Of a stretch of DNA of 64,000 nucleotides, positions 36,624 through 45,121 are shown in pieces. Each line of letters begins with the position of its first letter. Position 1 is the first letter of the stretch. The position numbers were made by a program, and so were the translations under genes. The stretch is from positions 310,001 to 374,000 of the forward strand of contig JAJFKW010000001.1 of NCBI GenBank assembly GCA_021773015.1, in the 5' to 3' direction. The notes beneath the pieces are model-generated. The model was given only the letters and a program-made list of their open reading frames with translations. It was not told the origin of the DNA and did no database searches. This stretch comes from Woeseia sp. GTDB taxonomy: Bacteria > Pseudomonadota > Gammaproteobacteria > Steroidobacterales > Woeseiaceae.

Positions 36624-36660
36624 AAAAAAAACACCGGCATCCAAGATGCCGGTGTTTTTC
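36624..36660 (-). terminator. Intrinsic terminator closing the TonB/ExbBD operon
   Basis: ACACCGGCATC and GATGCCGGTGT form a perfect 11-bp stem with a 3-base loop. On the minus strand it is followed by an eight-base T run. The plus strand also has a T5 run after it, so it may work in both directions. Confidence 0.92.
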
Positions 36661-36682
36661 CGATACCCGGTTGAAAATCTAT

Positions 36683-38026
36683 CTAAATACGATCGGTTGC
36701 CTGACGACGTTTCGCAAGTTCTTCTTGACGCTTTCGCGCTGCATTTTCCGCCAGCCGTATTTGTTCGTTTCGCGCAAGGTCGCTATCTATGACGGCAATC
36801 CATTGTCCGGCAATTTTGCGGGAACGTGGGGTTTTTCGCGCTTCAGAAAACGCTTTCTTTGAGGCGATGTACTTCTTCTGATTGTAGAGACACATACCTA
36901 ATGAAATTTGTGCATTGTCAGGACTCTTAATGCCACCTTTCTTGATACCGTTTCGCACAGCGGACACGCACTCGCCGTATTGACCGAGATTTAGATGTGC
37001 ATTGCCCAGCCGCAGGTCAAGTTCCCCCTCACCTGAAAGTTTAGCTGCCTGCTGCAGTGCAGGTATGGCCTTTGCATCTTCCATGGATAATGACCAAGCC
37101 TGTGACATTAGCCGGTAGTTTTTGGCGTTACCTTTAACCCGCCCTGACTTCATTTCCTTCTCGAGCAACTGGCCCGCCTTGTAAGGCACTTCTTGCTGCA
37201 TATAAAGTTGCGCCATTGTTACCAATTCAGATTCTTTCTCAAGTAATCCTTGGGTATGAGCGGCATCGTAGGCTGAAACCAAATTGCCCTCTTCTCCTAG
37301 CTCGGTGTACGCCCCCGCCAGCGAGAACCAGTAACGCTTCTTCGGCCAATTGACCAGCAAAATTTTCTGAATATCACGAACTTTCCTATAATTTTCCTGC
37401 TGAAAATACGCAAAATTCAACAGCACATACCAGTCTTCTTTTATTGTAAGCTGACGCTTATTCGCAACCGCAATCGCGGCTTCTATAGGCTTGACCATGT
37501 CAGCATGGCGTTCCACCTGATACAGGTTTTGCGCGTACAGAATGTAGGGCTGTGGCCCAGGATTTGGCTCGAGGGTAAACCATTGTTCGATCAACCGTAT
37601 CGCTTCAGGGTATTGCTCCTCCATCGTCATTAATTGCGACAACGTATAAACCGTTTGCTTCTTCAGCTGCGGCTCAAGATCAGGAATGGTGATCAACTCT
37701 TTGTAGGTGCGAATGGCGCCACCAATATCGTCCGTGCTGTATTGAACGAAGCCGACATAATTCAGGACGTTAGTACGTTCATAGTTAGTGAGTTCGTCAT
37801 TTTTGCGAAGTGCGTTAAGAATCTTCAGTGCACTCGGGTAGTTCTCCGCATCAATTTGCTCTTGTGCTTGAGTGATCTTATCGAAGACTTTCTTGGAGAC
37901 GGCTTGCGCCTCCTTGGTCTTCTGCTCTGGCTGTTCTTCTTTTTGTGCGAATACGTTGCCGAAAGCCAATATTGTACCTACTAGCACAATCAGCAATTTT
38001 GAAATCAGCTTGTTATCTGTATTCAT
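36683..38026 (-). CDS. TPR-repeat protein of a TonB2-type system
   Basis: A protein of about 447 residues with a signal peptide (L-I-V-L-V-G-T-I-L-A-F-G-N-V-F-A). A helical repeat body follows, including A-L-K-I-L-N-A-L, A-I-R-T-Y-K-E-L, A-Q-N-L-Y and L-R-L-G-N-A-H-L-N-L-G units, and a basic C-terminal helix. I chose the ATG at 38026 over one at 38056 because GGGA lies nine bases before it. A TPR protein as last gene after tonB is the usual order of Vibrio-type TonB2 operons. It is presumed to act in the periplasm. Confidence 0.85.
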   Translation of the reverse strand: MNTDNKLISKLLIVLVGTILAFGNVFAQKEEQPEQKTKEAQAVSKKVFDKITQAQEQIDAENYPSALKILNALRKNDELTNYERTNVLNYVGFVQYSTDDIGGAIRTYKELITIPDLEPQLKKQTVYTLSQLMTMEEQYPEAIRLIEQWFTLEPNPGPQPYILYAQNLYQVERHADMVKPIEAAIAVANKRQLTIKEDWYVLLNFAYFQQENYRKVRDIQKILLVNWPKKRYWFSLAGAYTELGEEGNLVSAYDAAHTQGLLEKESELVTMAQLYMQQEVPYKAGQLLEKEMKSGRVKGNAKNYRLMSQAWSLSMEDAKAIPALQQAAKLSGEGELDLRLGNAHLNLGQYGECVSAVRNGIKKGGIKSPDNAQISLGMCLYNQKKYIASKKAFSEARKTPRSRKIAGQWIAVIDSDLARNEQIRLAENAARKRQEELAKRRQATDRI

Positions 38027-38091
38027 TTCGCTATTTCCCTTTTTTGGATCCCGCACTATCCAATAGTCTTTCCAACCGTCTATTCGACTAA

Positions 38092-38697
38092 CTATTCTTC
38101 AATCTTGAACGTAATTCGAGTTTTTACATTCGGCACGTCGACCGGCACACCATCGACTACCCGAGGTTTGTATTTAAACTTGAGAACGGCTCGAGTTGCA
38201 GCCCGATTAAACAAACTGCTGGTTGAAAACAATACGATCGGATCCGCGACTGTTCCGGTGGTGGTCACCGTAAAACTCATATCGACGTACCCTTCAACAC
38301 CGCGCGAAAGCGCTCTGGCCGGGTAGACAGGCGCAACCCTAACGATCGGCAAATAGTCGCCTTCCGCTACATTCATACCGCCCGGACCGCCGATATCAAG
38401 ATTATTGTTGACCGCGGGTGGCGGGATATTAATCGTTGGTGCGTTCGGGTCGACAGAATCCATATCCTGCGGTGGCACCTCAGGTGGCACCTCAGGTGGC
38501 TTTTCCGGTTTCTCCGGTTGAATATCCTCAACATTGAGATTTTCGTTTCGTTTGACTCGCACAAAGTCGAGCGTGTGGCGCGTTTTCTCTTTGCTTATAG
38601 CGTCGACACCAAATGCAATCAACAGGTGCATCACAAAGATCAACGTAAACGTTATAACTGTACCCATAACGATAGAAAACAAATATCTGCCTAACAT
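38092..38697 (-). CDS. tonB: TonB-family protein of a TonB2-type system
   Basis: A 201-residue energy transducer. One N-terminal transmembrane helix (about residues 8-28) is followed by a P-E-K-P-x-E-V-P-P proline-rich linker at about 60-78. The C-terminal TonB domain contains Y-P-A-R-A-L-S-R-G-V-E-G-Y-V-D. The short linker and C-terminal domain are of the TonB2 kind. It passes proton-motive force from the ExbB/D-TtpC complex to outer-membrane receptors. Confidence 0.92.
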   Translation of the reverse strand: MLGRYLFSIVMGTVITFTLIFVMHLLIAFGVDAISKEKTRHTLDFVRVKRNENLNVEDIQPEKPEKPPEVPPEVPPQDMDSVDPNAPTINIPPPAVNNNLDIGGPGGMNVAEGDYLPIVRVAPVYPARALSRGVEGYVDMSFTVTTTGTVADPIVLFSTSSLFNRAATRAVLKFKYKPRVVDGVPVDVPNVKTRITFKIEE

Positions 38698-38767
38698 GCG
38701 CTACGTCTCCTATTCTCTCCGGTAAACAACGCTCTCGCCGCTTTTACCAGCCCGCCTGTATCTCGCA

Positions 38768-39175
38768 TTATTGATTGGCCGCAATTGACACGTTATACAC
38801 ACCGGCCGCCCGCGACGCGTCCATAACCGTGACCAGCATCTCATTGGTCGACTTCTTATCGGCTTGAATAACAACAGAGCCCTTCGGATTTTCCGCGTGC
38901 AATCGCTCTATATTGGCCCGCACTGCCCGCGGGTCAATTAAACGGCGATCAATCCAAATTTCGTCAGTCGGACTAATTGCGATAAGTATATTGGCATCTT
39001 CAACACGCTCTGATGTCGGTGCGTCGGGTCGATTCACATCGATACCGGCTTCTTTAATGAAAGATGCCGTAACAATGAAAAAGATGAGCATGATGAAGAC
39101 AACGTCAAGCATGGGCGTGAGATTGATTTCATTGTCCTCGTCGTCAACCTCCATACCTCCGTGTGATCTACGCAT
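38768..39175 (-). CDS. exbD: ExbD-family proton channel subunit
   Basis: A 135-residue bitopic protein. The single membrane helix has the family motif I-N-L-T-P-M-L-D-V-V-F-I-M-L, with the proton-pathway Asp. A periplasmic domain follows. It pairs with the ExbB-like protein encoded 14 bp upstream. Confidence 0.94.
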   Translation of the reverse strand: MRRSHGGMEVDDEDNEINLTPMLDVVFIMLIFFIVTASFIKEAGIDVNRPDAPTSERVEDANILIAISPTDEIWIDRRLIDPRAVRANIERLHAENPKGSVVIQADKKSTNEMLVTVMDASRAAGVYNVSIAANQ

Positions 39176-39189
39176 AGTAATCTACCTTA

Positions 39190-39717
39190 TCAATGATCCA
39201 TTGTGAGCGAGTCCTCTAGGAACTCGACTTCACGCGCCGCCCGGCGGCTTAACAAAGTTACCAGGAGCACTCCAGAAAGTGCTCCCACCATTCCCGCCAT
39301 TGTCGGCACAGTTGCTTGCGAAACGCCTGCGGCCATACCCCGAACATTGCCGGAACCTGAAACCGCCATGACTTCAAACACCTTGATCATGCCGGTGACC
39401 GTACCCATCAAACCTAATAATGGGCACAACGCCACCAATGTCTGAATCATCGGAATTGACTGATTGGTCTGCATTGAAAATCGCGAGATCATTGCCTCAC
39501 GAATTTGGTGTGCATACCAAGACCTACGTTCCGAGCGTGCTTCCCAGCTATCACGAATACTGTTCGCGCTCGCCTTCATTTGTGTCCGAAAGAACATCAG
39601 TCTTTCAATAATGAAAACCCACATGAAAAATATCGTTACCGCGATATATGTTAGAACGCTGCCACCCAGCTCCATAAAGTCCCGGATGGCTTCAAACGCG
39701 TCATTTAACCAAAGCAT
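39190..39717 (-). CDS. exbB: ExbB/TolQ/MotA-family proton channel subunit
   Basis: A 175-residue membrane protein with the short ExbB2 topology: a first membrane helix at about residues 20-40 and two more near residues 90-150. The motif L-G-L-M-G-T-V-T-G-M-I is the family signature. It is the second ExbB-like gene of the operon, after the larger TtpC-type gene. Confidence 0.93.
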   Translation of the reverse strand: MLWLNDAFEAIRDFMELGGSVLTYIAVTIFFMWVFIIERLMFFRTQMKASANSIRDSWEARSERRSWYAHQIREAMISRFSMQTNQSIPMIQTLVALCPLLGLMGTVTGMIKVFEVMAVSGSGNVRGMAAGVSQATVPTMAGMVGALSGVLLVTLLSRRAAREVEFLEDSLTMDH

Positions 39718-39735
39718 AGCGACTCCTCGCAGATC

Positions 39736-41094
39736 TTACCCATGCTGCTCTGAGTGCTGCGCAACAATTCCAGCACTTTGAGAGTTGAGAATATTGACGA
39801 TCTTTCGACTCTGGCCGCTAACCAGCGTGTGAATCAACACCATTGGTATGGCAACTACCAGACCCAATACAGTCGTCATCAATGCCTGCGAGATACCACC
39901 GGCCATAAGCTTGGGATCGCCTGCGCCATACAAGGTGATAACCTGGAAGGTCTTGATCATGCCGGTAACGGTGCCGAGTAGCCCAGCCAACGGGGCAACC
40001 ACCGAAACCACTTTGATAAACAAGAGTCCCTTCGTTAGCCCAGGCATTTCCTTCAATGCCGCCTCGCTCAGTTTCAGCTCAATGGTCTCAGTATCCGCAC
40101 TGCGGTTTGACTCGTAGGCAGCCAAAACACGGCCTAACGGATTATCTGTGCTGGCGGAATCGCGTTTCAGCTGGGCGGTAACCTTGCGGCTATCCGAGCT
40201 CAAGCCGATCCAGCGCCATATCGCGATCAATAATCCGACAATGCCCAAACCTATAATGCAGTAACCGACAATGCCACCTTGATTAATGCGATCTGTAATT
40301 GTAGGTGACTCGACCAGCAGTCCGAGAATTCCGCCACGCGTACCGTCATAGCCAAATCGAACAACACCATCGGTCGCTTCCGCCATGTCCTCAGCCGAAC
40401 TAGTGTAGCGCCCCTGTGGTGGTTGCTTCGATAGTTCCTTGATACCTCCTGTCGCCGGGTTGTACTCAAGGTAACCGCCATCTGAAACGATGTTGAACAG
40501 ACCAACTCGAACAACGTCTGCGTTGACGACATCTCCCCCAGCGGTTGTTACATCATGTTTAAAGCGAACAATCTTGCCGGATTCTGCGACCTCACGGTGC
40601 AGCTCAAACCACAGGCGCTCGATTTCTTCGATCGACGCTAAAGAACTTGCACCCGCCATTTTACCACCCAATTCGACTAGGAAGTCCGAGCGGTCCGGAA
40701 ATTGAATATCGGTCAGCGAGGATTTGAAGCGCCCTTGTGCGTCTCCAGTAACGGTCTGCAAAACGCCAAAAAGCTCTTTCAGTGCGCCGAGCCGTTCGTC
40801 GAGTGCGGCCCGCGCCAACACGATTTCCGCTTGTTGATTCTTGAACAGCGACTCGAGACGCTCGCTATTTCGTTCTTGGCGTGTTCGCTCCGCTCTTGAC
40901 TGATTCAACAGACTCTGTTGCTGATTCTTGGCTGCAGCAAAACGTGCCTCGCGATCACGTGCCTCTTGGGAGTCCCTGGTCTTACCACGTTCAATTTGCT
41001 GTAACAGCTCACTCATGCTGCTCGCGGCTTCCTGGGCGTTTACCGACGTAAATCCGAAGATCCCGGCGGCAAGTAATATAACTAGTCGTTTCAT
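39736..41094 (-). CDS. ttpC: TtpC-like ExbB/MotA-TolQ protein with periplasmic extension
   Basis: A 452-residue protein. A signal peptide (L-V-I-L-L-A-A-G-I-F-G-F) is followed by a long coiled-coil periplasmic domain (about residues 25-140, with R-E-A-R-F-A-A-A-K-N). A C-terminal proton-channel domain has three membrane helices and L-A-G-L-L-G-T-V-T-G-M-I. In Vibrio the TtpC subunit works with TonB2-ExbB2-ExbD2, and the gene order here matches that operon. Start at 41094. Confidence 0.9.
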   Translation of the reverse strand: MKRLVILLAAGIFGFTSVNAQEAASSMSELLQQIERGKTRDSQEARDREARFAAAKNQQQSLLNQSRAERTRQERNSERLESLFKNQQAEIVLARAALDERLGALKELFGVLQTVTGDAQGRFKSSLTDIQFPDRSDFLVELGGKMAGASSLASIEEIERLWFELHREVAESGKIVRFKHDVTTAGGDVVNADVVRVGLFNIVSDGGYLEYNPATGGIKELSKQPPQGRYTSSAEDMAEATDGVVRFGYDGTRGGILGLLVESPTITDRINQGGIVGYCIIGLGIVGLLIAIWRWIGLSSDSRKVTAQLKRDSASTDNPLGRVLAAYESNRSADTETIELKLSEAALKEMPGLTKGLLFIKVVSVVAPLAGLLGTVTGMIKTFQVITLYGAGDPKLMAGGISQALMTTVLGLVVAIPMVLIHTLVSGQSRKIVNILNSQSAGIVAQHSEQHG

Positions 41095-41096
41095 GC

Positions 41097-41894
41097 TTAC
41101 GCCCCTCCTGCGGCAGACGCCGCCGGTAATGGAATCATTACAAGTTCTGGCGCAATCAAGGCCCGGGCAATTCTCAAACCTTTGCGGATTTCATTTCGAT
41201 TTTCGGTATCCAGAAGTTCGTATTTTCGCGTTTCTGTGTTGTACCACCCGGTGATGCTGGCATCATCCGATTGAAAATAGAGGCCGATCCGGCCAACGCG
41301 CAGTACTTTATAGTCGCGGGCAACCGTCTCGCCGTCGACATCCAGCTGATCATTGTAGAATTCGCTAGAGGAGCCATAGTCATTTTCGATTTGGTAGGCT
41401 TCCATGACTTTGCGAAATTTCTCAGCAACACTGACGTCAGAGCGCTCCATGATTTCTTTGAGCGTGTTCACCCGATTGGTGCGTTCGGTGATTAGGAACG
41501 GAATGTCCAAGTCAACCAGTTGCTCGACGCCGTCAATCATTTTTTCCATCAATGGAAAAATTTGCCGATTGATTACATCAACCTGATCCATTGACAGCGC
41601 AATGTCCTCAAGTGTTGCCTTTTGACCGTTGGTTTGTGCCGTCATGAGGCGGTTATAAACGCGAAGACCATCGATCTCTTTGTTGATTGCGCGGTATTGA
41701 TCTTCAAGAGAACGCGTACGCTCAACGACTTCATTGATTCGTTCCTGCGACTCTTGAGCGAGTTTCAGTCGTCGTTGATCAGCCTTCAGAACATCGTCAA
41801 CACCTTGTGCGAAGACACTGCCTGATACGAGCACGATCGCTGTAGCGATGACAGCAGTTGCTTTACGCCGACTGCTATTTTTGCACCGTTTCAT
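41097..41894 (-). CDS. DUF3450 periplasmic coiled-coil protein, first gene of the TonB2-type operon
   Basis: A 265-residue exported protein with an N-terminal signal peptide (A-V-I-A-T-A-I-V-L-V-S-G-S-V-F-A). A long alpha-helical body contains a coiled coil (about residues 40-90) with R-S-L-E-D-Q-Y-R-A-I. The DUF3450 call fits its position directly before ttpC, as in Vibrio TonB2 loci. An AAGGAG ribosome site lies six bases before the ATG at 41894; a GTG two codons upstream overlaps that site and is unlikely. The role is inferred to be a periplasmic accessory of the energy complex. Confidence 0.87.
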   Translation of the reverse strand: MKRCKNSSRRKATAVIATAIVLVSGSVFAQGVDDVLKADQRRLKLAQESQERINEVVERTRSLEDQYRAINKEIDGLRVYNRLMTAQTNGQKATLEDIALSMDQVDVINRQIFPLMEKMIDGVEQLVDLDIPFLITERTNRVNTLKEIMERSDVSVAEKFRKVMEAYQIENDYGSSSEFYNDQLDVDGETVARDYKVLRVGRIGLYFQSDDASITGWYNTETRKYELLDTENRNEIRKGLRIARALIAPELVMIPLPAASAAGGA

Positions 41895-42245
41895 GGACAC
41901 TCCTTAAACATCGTTTTGTAATGATTTAGTTATAAGATTTTTTAGTTATATGATTTTCGGAGAAGGTTGTACTGCATCCCGCAGGGTACATGCACAAAAA
42001 ATGAGTGAACTGTTGTCGAATGACTACAGCTCGCCCCCGCGCTCGCGACCCTCTCCACCAACGCCGCGGCGTATATTCTAGTTTTAACCCTATTTGTTTA
42101 ATTATATTGGACCATTTTGACTTCGCCCCCCCCCTGGGGAATGGAGTCACCTTATACTGGTCCCGCCTCGCTTCTGGCCAAGAATACCACAAGCCTGATA
42201 TATCGCCAGCCCATCGGCAACATAACCTCCTGTCCGTATGGGAAG
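41895..42245. promoter_or_regulatory. 350-bp spacer with tandem 16-bp direct repeat upstream of the TonB2-type operon
   Basis: No gene is supported. At 41927-41958 two copies of a TAGTTATAxGATTTTT-like unit follow each other with a 16-bp period, just upstream of the operon start and overlapping where a promoter would lie. Farther on there is an uninterrupted C9 run at 42128-42136. A reading frame on the minus strand over 41926-42249 has no ribosome site and looks random. Confidence 0.5.
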
Positions 42246-43460
42246 TCAATTTGTCTCAGCGTGCCGTCCAAGTTCCAGCTTGGCCACCGATACCCTGTGC
42301 ACCTCGTCCGGTCCGTCCGCCAACCGAAGCGTTCTCGAGCCGGCCCAGGCCGCTGCCAAACCGAAGTCCTGACTCACCCCTGCGCCGCCGTGTATTTGAA
42401 TTGCCCGATCGATAACACGTAATGCCATGCTTGGCGCGACAACCTTGATCATGGCGATTTCACTTTTTGCGGTCTTGTTGCCGACTTTGTCCATCATATC
42501 CGCAGCCTTCAGCGTCAGTAACCGAGCCTGATCAATCTCAATTCGCGAATCGGCAATCGCTTCCCGCACAACGCCCTGAGCCGCCAGCGGTTTACCGAAT
42601 GCAACCCGTTCGTTGGCGCGGCGACACATCGCCGCAAGCGATCGTTCAGCTAAACCGATTAAGCGCATACAATGGTGTATTCGCCCCGGACCCAAGCGAC
42701 CTTGTGCGATTTCAAATCCGCGCCCCTCGCCTAGCAATATATTGTCGAGTGGAACTCTGACGTCAGTAAAACGCATCTCTGCATGGCCATGCGGGGCATC
42801 GTCATAGCCAAATACCGAGAGCGGCCGAATAACTTCCACGCCCGGAGTATCCATTGGCACTAATATCATCGACTGCTGGCTATGCCGTTTTGCATCGGGA
42901 TTTGTTTTACCCATAAAGATGAGAATTTCGCAGCGCGGGTCCATTGCGCCGGATGTCCACCATTTGCGACCATTTATGACATATCCATCTCCGTCGCGCA
43001 GAATGGTAGACGATATATTTGTGGCATCAGACGAGGCGACCTCTGGTTCGGTCATGGCAAACGCGGATCGAATTTGCCCATTCAACAACGGTTGTAACCA
43101 TCTTTTTTGCTGCTCTTGTGTCGCATAGCGGACCAAGACTTCCATATTTCCAGTGTCGGGTGCCGCACAATTGAATGGCTCGGATCCGATCAGAGAGCGC
43201 CCCATCAGTTCCGCCAACGGCGCATACTCAAGATTGCTAAGTCCCGCTCCTTGATCGCTGTCGGGCAAAAACAAATTCCACAGCCCGGCATCCTTGGCTC
43301 GTTTCTTTAACGTTTCCATTACCGCTGGGACAATCCACCGGTCCTGCGAGTCGTTTACAGATTGAAGGTAAGTCTGCTCTGCCGGAAATACATGCTCGCA
43401 CATGAAGTCGTCGAGCGCTTTTTGCAGCGTCTGCACTTTGTCGCTGTAATCAAAATCCAT
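42246..43460 (-). CDS. Acyl-CoA dehydrogenase, ACAD10/11-like
   Basis: A 404-residue acyl-CoA dehydrogenase. Family motifs include F-A-M-T-E-P-x-V-A-S-S-D, the flavin-binding K-W-W-T-S-G-A-M and R-L-G-P-G-R-I-H-H. Near the C-terminus A-D-G-P-D-E-V-H takes the place of the usual E-G-T segment. Such enzymes belong to the ACAD10/11-type subfamily acting on long or hydroxylated acyl-CoA. A potential palindromic element lies upstream at 43649-43665. Confidence 0.9.
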   Translation of the reverse strand: MDFDYSDKVQTLQKALDDFMCEHVFPAEQTYLQSVNDSQDRWIVPAVMETLKKRAKDAGLWNLFLPDSDQGAGLSNLEYAPLAELMGRSLIGSEPFNCAAPDTGNMEVLVRYATQEQQKRWLQPLLNGQIRSAFAMTEPEVASSDATNISSTILRDGDGYVINGRKWWTSGAMDPRCEILIFMGKTNPDAKRHSQQSMILVPMDTPGVEVIRPLSVFGYDDAPHGHAEMRFTDVRVPLDNILLGEGRGFEIAQGRLGPGRIHHCMRLIGLAERSLAAMCRRANERVAFGKPLAAQGVVREAIADSRIEIDQARLLTLKAADMMDKVGNKTAKSEIAMIKVVAPSMALRVIDRAIQIHGGAGVSQDFGLAAAWAGSRTLRLADGPDEVHRVSVAKLELGRHAETN

Positions 43461-43856
43461 AGTGGTCCCTAATAAATTACGCGGTTATGCTGGTCACCTG
43501 ACTTCGGTAGCAGAATAACGCCAGAACTCAATCGCCACCACGCTTTCGAAATACTGCCTAGCGGACGGCTTCGAACGCTACTGACAACAAGACATCGTAT
43601 GCGCATAAATCGCCAATTATCAGGATGTCTATGTCACTCTGATATGTAATAAATCAATGATTTATGCTCTTATTCTCAAAATTTTATTAAGAGAAAATCA
43701 CTTCCGATCAAGCCATCGAAGTCGCTGTTGCGGGTTACTTGAAAAGAAGTCTTGACGGGTTCAAGCGCATTCCAGCGCGAAATCCATCACGCGCAACTTA
43801 AGATGTTGAATTTGTGGCGTTGACTTCGTGATTGCATTGCAACATTATCGCCTATA
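43461..43856. promoter_or_regulatory. Divergent spacer: promoter region of acyl-CoA dehydrogenase and of the ilv-leu leader
   Basis: A 396-bp AT-richer stretch without a supported gene. A perfect 8-bp inverted repeat, ATAAATCA-A-TGATTTAT, lies at 43649-43665, about 190 bp from either divergent start, and a TCTC/GAGA element follows near 43675-43695. Near the right end, TTGACT (43820-43825) and CATTAT (43843-43848) are 17 bases apart and could be the promoter of the leader transcript. Confidence 0.5.
43820..43848 (+). promoter_or_regulatory. Probable sigma-70 promoter of the ilvC-leuB operon
   Basis: TTGACT at 43820-43825 (5 of 6 consensus bases) is 17 bp from CATTAT at 43843-43848 (4 of 6). 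Transcription would then start near 43855-43857, right at the leader ATG. A perfect TATAAT at 43853-43858 overlaps that ATG; it has only a poor TTGCAT 15 bases upstream. Confidence 0.5.
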
Positions 43857-43934
43857 ATGAATATGGTATTGACAACCGGTTTCCTGCGAACCTGCCTCCT
43901 TCTCATCCTTCTAAGCGGGGATCTGAGCGGGTAG
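43857..43934 (+). CDS. Leucine-rich leader peptide of the ilv-leu operon
   Basis: A 25-codon reading frame from ATG to TAG. It contains T-C-L-L-L-I-L-L-S, so CTC CTT CTC ATC CTT CTA run in a row, with more Leu codons before and after. It is followed by an intrinsic terminator and then ilvC. This is the layout of leucine/branched-chain attenuation leaders such as leuL. There is no Shine-Dalgarno sequence; translation may begin at the very 5' end of the transcript. The peptide itself should have no function beyond sensing charged tRNA-Leu. Confidence 0.75.
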   Translation: MNMVLTTGFLRTCLLLILLSGDLSG

Positions 43935-43958
43935 CCAATAACCATACGAATTTAAAGC

Positions 43959-43994
43959 AACCCCGCATTCCATAAGGATCGTGGGGTTTTTTTT
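43959..43994 (+). terminator. Attenuator terminator ahead of ilvC
   Basis: AACCCCGC (43959-43966) pairs with GTGGGGTT (43981-43988), with extra TCC/GGA pairs closing the loop, followed by a T8 run. An alternative pairing exists: GCGGGG at 43915-43920, inside the leader frame just after the Leu codons, complements CCCCGC at 43961-43966. That gives the classic antiterminator if a ribosome stalls on the Leu codons. Confidence 0.85.
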
Positions 43995-44045
43995 GGCAAC
44001 AAACGACGAGAACTAATGTGGCTCGCCACAAACGGGAAAAGTGAC

Positions 44046-45032
44046 ATGCAAATGTATTCGGAAGCAGATGTAGATGCCGCCAAGCTCAATGGCAAACGTA
44101 TCGCCATACTAGGCTATGGCAGTCAGGGCAAAGCGCACGCCCTTAACTTGAAAGACAGTGGCCATGACGTGGTCGTTGGCTTGCGGCCGGATGGTGCAAG
44201 TTGGGCGAAAGCAACTGCAGATGGTCTACAGGTCGCGGCACCCCGAGATGCAGTCAAGGGCTCGGCGATTGTTATGTTTCTGACCCCCGACACCGTGCAA
44301 GGGCAATTATACGGCACCGTAGAGTCTGCCGTTGATGACGGTGCAATGCTGATGTTCGCACATGGATTCAACATCCACTTTAAGCAAATTCAACCACGAG
44401 CGGACCTTGATGTCTCGCTAATTGCACCAAAAGGACCTGGCGATCTCGTTCGGCGACAATATCAAGAAGGCCATGGAGTTCCTTGCTTAGTAGCGGTTGA
44501 ACAAGATGCTACGGGCAATGCCCTGCCGCTGGCGCTCGCTTACGCGCACGGTATCGGCGGCGCGCGTGCAGGCGTCATTGAAACGACATTCAAAGAAGAA
44601 ACCGAAACAGACCTGTTCGGCGAACAAGCAGTACTTTGTGGTGGCGCGACCGAATTGGTCGTGGCGGGATTTGAGACGTTGGTAAATGCCGGCTATCAAC
44701 CCGAGGTTGCCTATTACGAGTGCATGCACGAACTCAAGCTTATTGTGGATCTATTGCACGAAGGCGGCATGAAAAAAATGCATGAATTCATCAGCGAAAC
44801 TGCCGCCTACGGCGACCTAACGCGCGGACCCCGAATAGTCGACGATCATGTTCGCGCGAAAATGAAAGAAGTGCTGACAGAAATACAAGACGGCACTTTT
44901 GCTAAGCAGTGGATTGCTGAAAACGACGCCGGGCAACCGGAATACAAGCGCATGATGCAAAACGATCTCGACCATTCCATTGAAGTCGTCGGTGCGAATT
45001 TGCGGAGTCGCATGGATTGGTTGGAAAACTAG
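44046..45032 (+). CDS. ilvC: Ketol-acid reductoisomerase
   Basis: A 328-residue class I enzyme that converts acetolactate to 2,3-dihydroxy-isovalerate (valine/leucine path) and does the parallel isoleucine step, with Mg2+ and NADPH. The Rossmann motif [10 protein letters not shown] is followed by D-V-V-V-G-L-R-P; the C-terminal domain has [15 protein letters not shown] and E-x-x-H-E-L-K-L. The start at 44046 has GGGA nine bases upstream and the usual M-Q-M-Y start; a reading from 44016 adds ten residues. First gene of the operon; no ilvBN or ilvGM is beside it. Confidence 0.96.
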   Translation: MQMYSEADVDAAKLNGKRIAILGYGSQGKAHALNLKDSGHDVVVGLRPDGASWAKATADGLQVAAPRDAVKGSAIVMFLTPDTVQGQLYGTVESAVDDGAMLMFAHGFNIHFKQIQPRADLDVSLIAPKGPGDLVRRQYQEGHGVPCLVAVEQDATGNALPLALAYAHGIGGARAGVIETTFKEETETDLFGEQAVLCGGATELVVAGFETLVNAGYQPEVAYYECMHELKLIVDLLHEGGMKKMHEFISETAAYGDLTRGPRIVDDHVRAKMKEVLTEIQDGTFAKQWIAENDAGQPEYKRMMQNDLDHSIEVVGANLRSRMDWLEN

Positions 45033-45121
45033 CGAAGTAGATCGGCCAGCGCATCGGCTGCAACAATTTGGTCGGCGTTACTGAATGGCGGATCGCGAAA
45101 CCTGATTTGGGAGCGAAAATT

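Noticed and set aside
36624-36660. Short palindromic element as a possible repeat of a CRISPR or REP type.
   Set aside because: It occurs once and has the stem plus T-run of an intrinsic terminator at an operon end.
41926-42249. 107-codon open frame on the minus strand upstream of the TonB2-type operon.
   Set aside because: No ribosome site, random composition and no recognisable segment; it covers the C9 run and the direct repeats.
43853-43858. Perfect TATAAT considered as the -10 box of the ilv-leu promoter.
   Set aside because: It overlaps the leader ATG, its only -35 candidate is poor with 15-bp spacing, and it would start the transcript after the leader's ATG codons.
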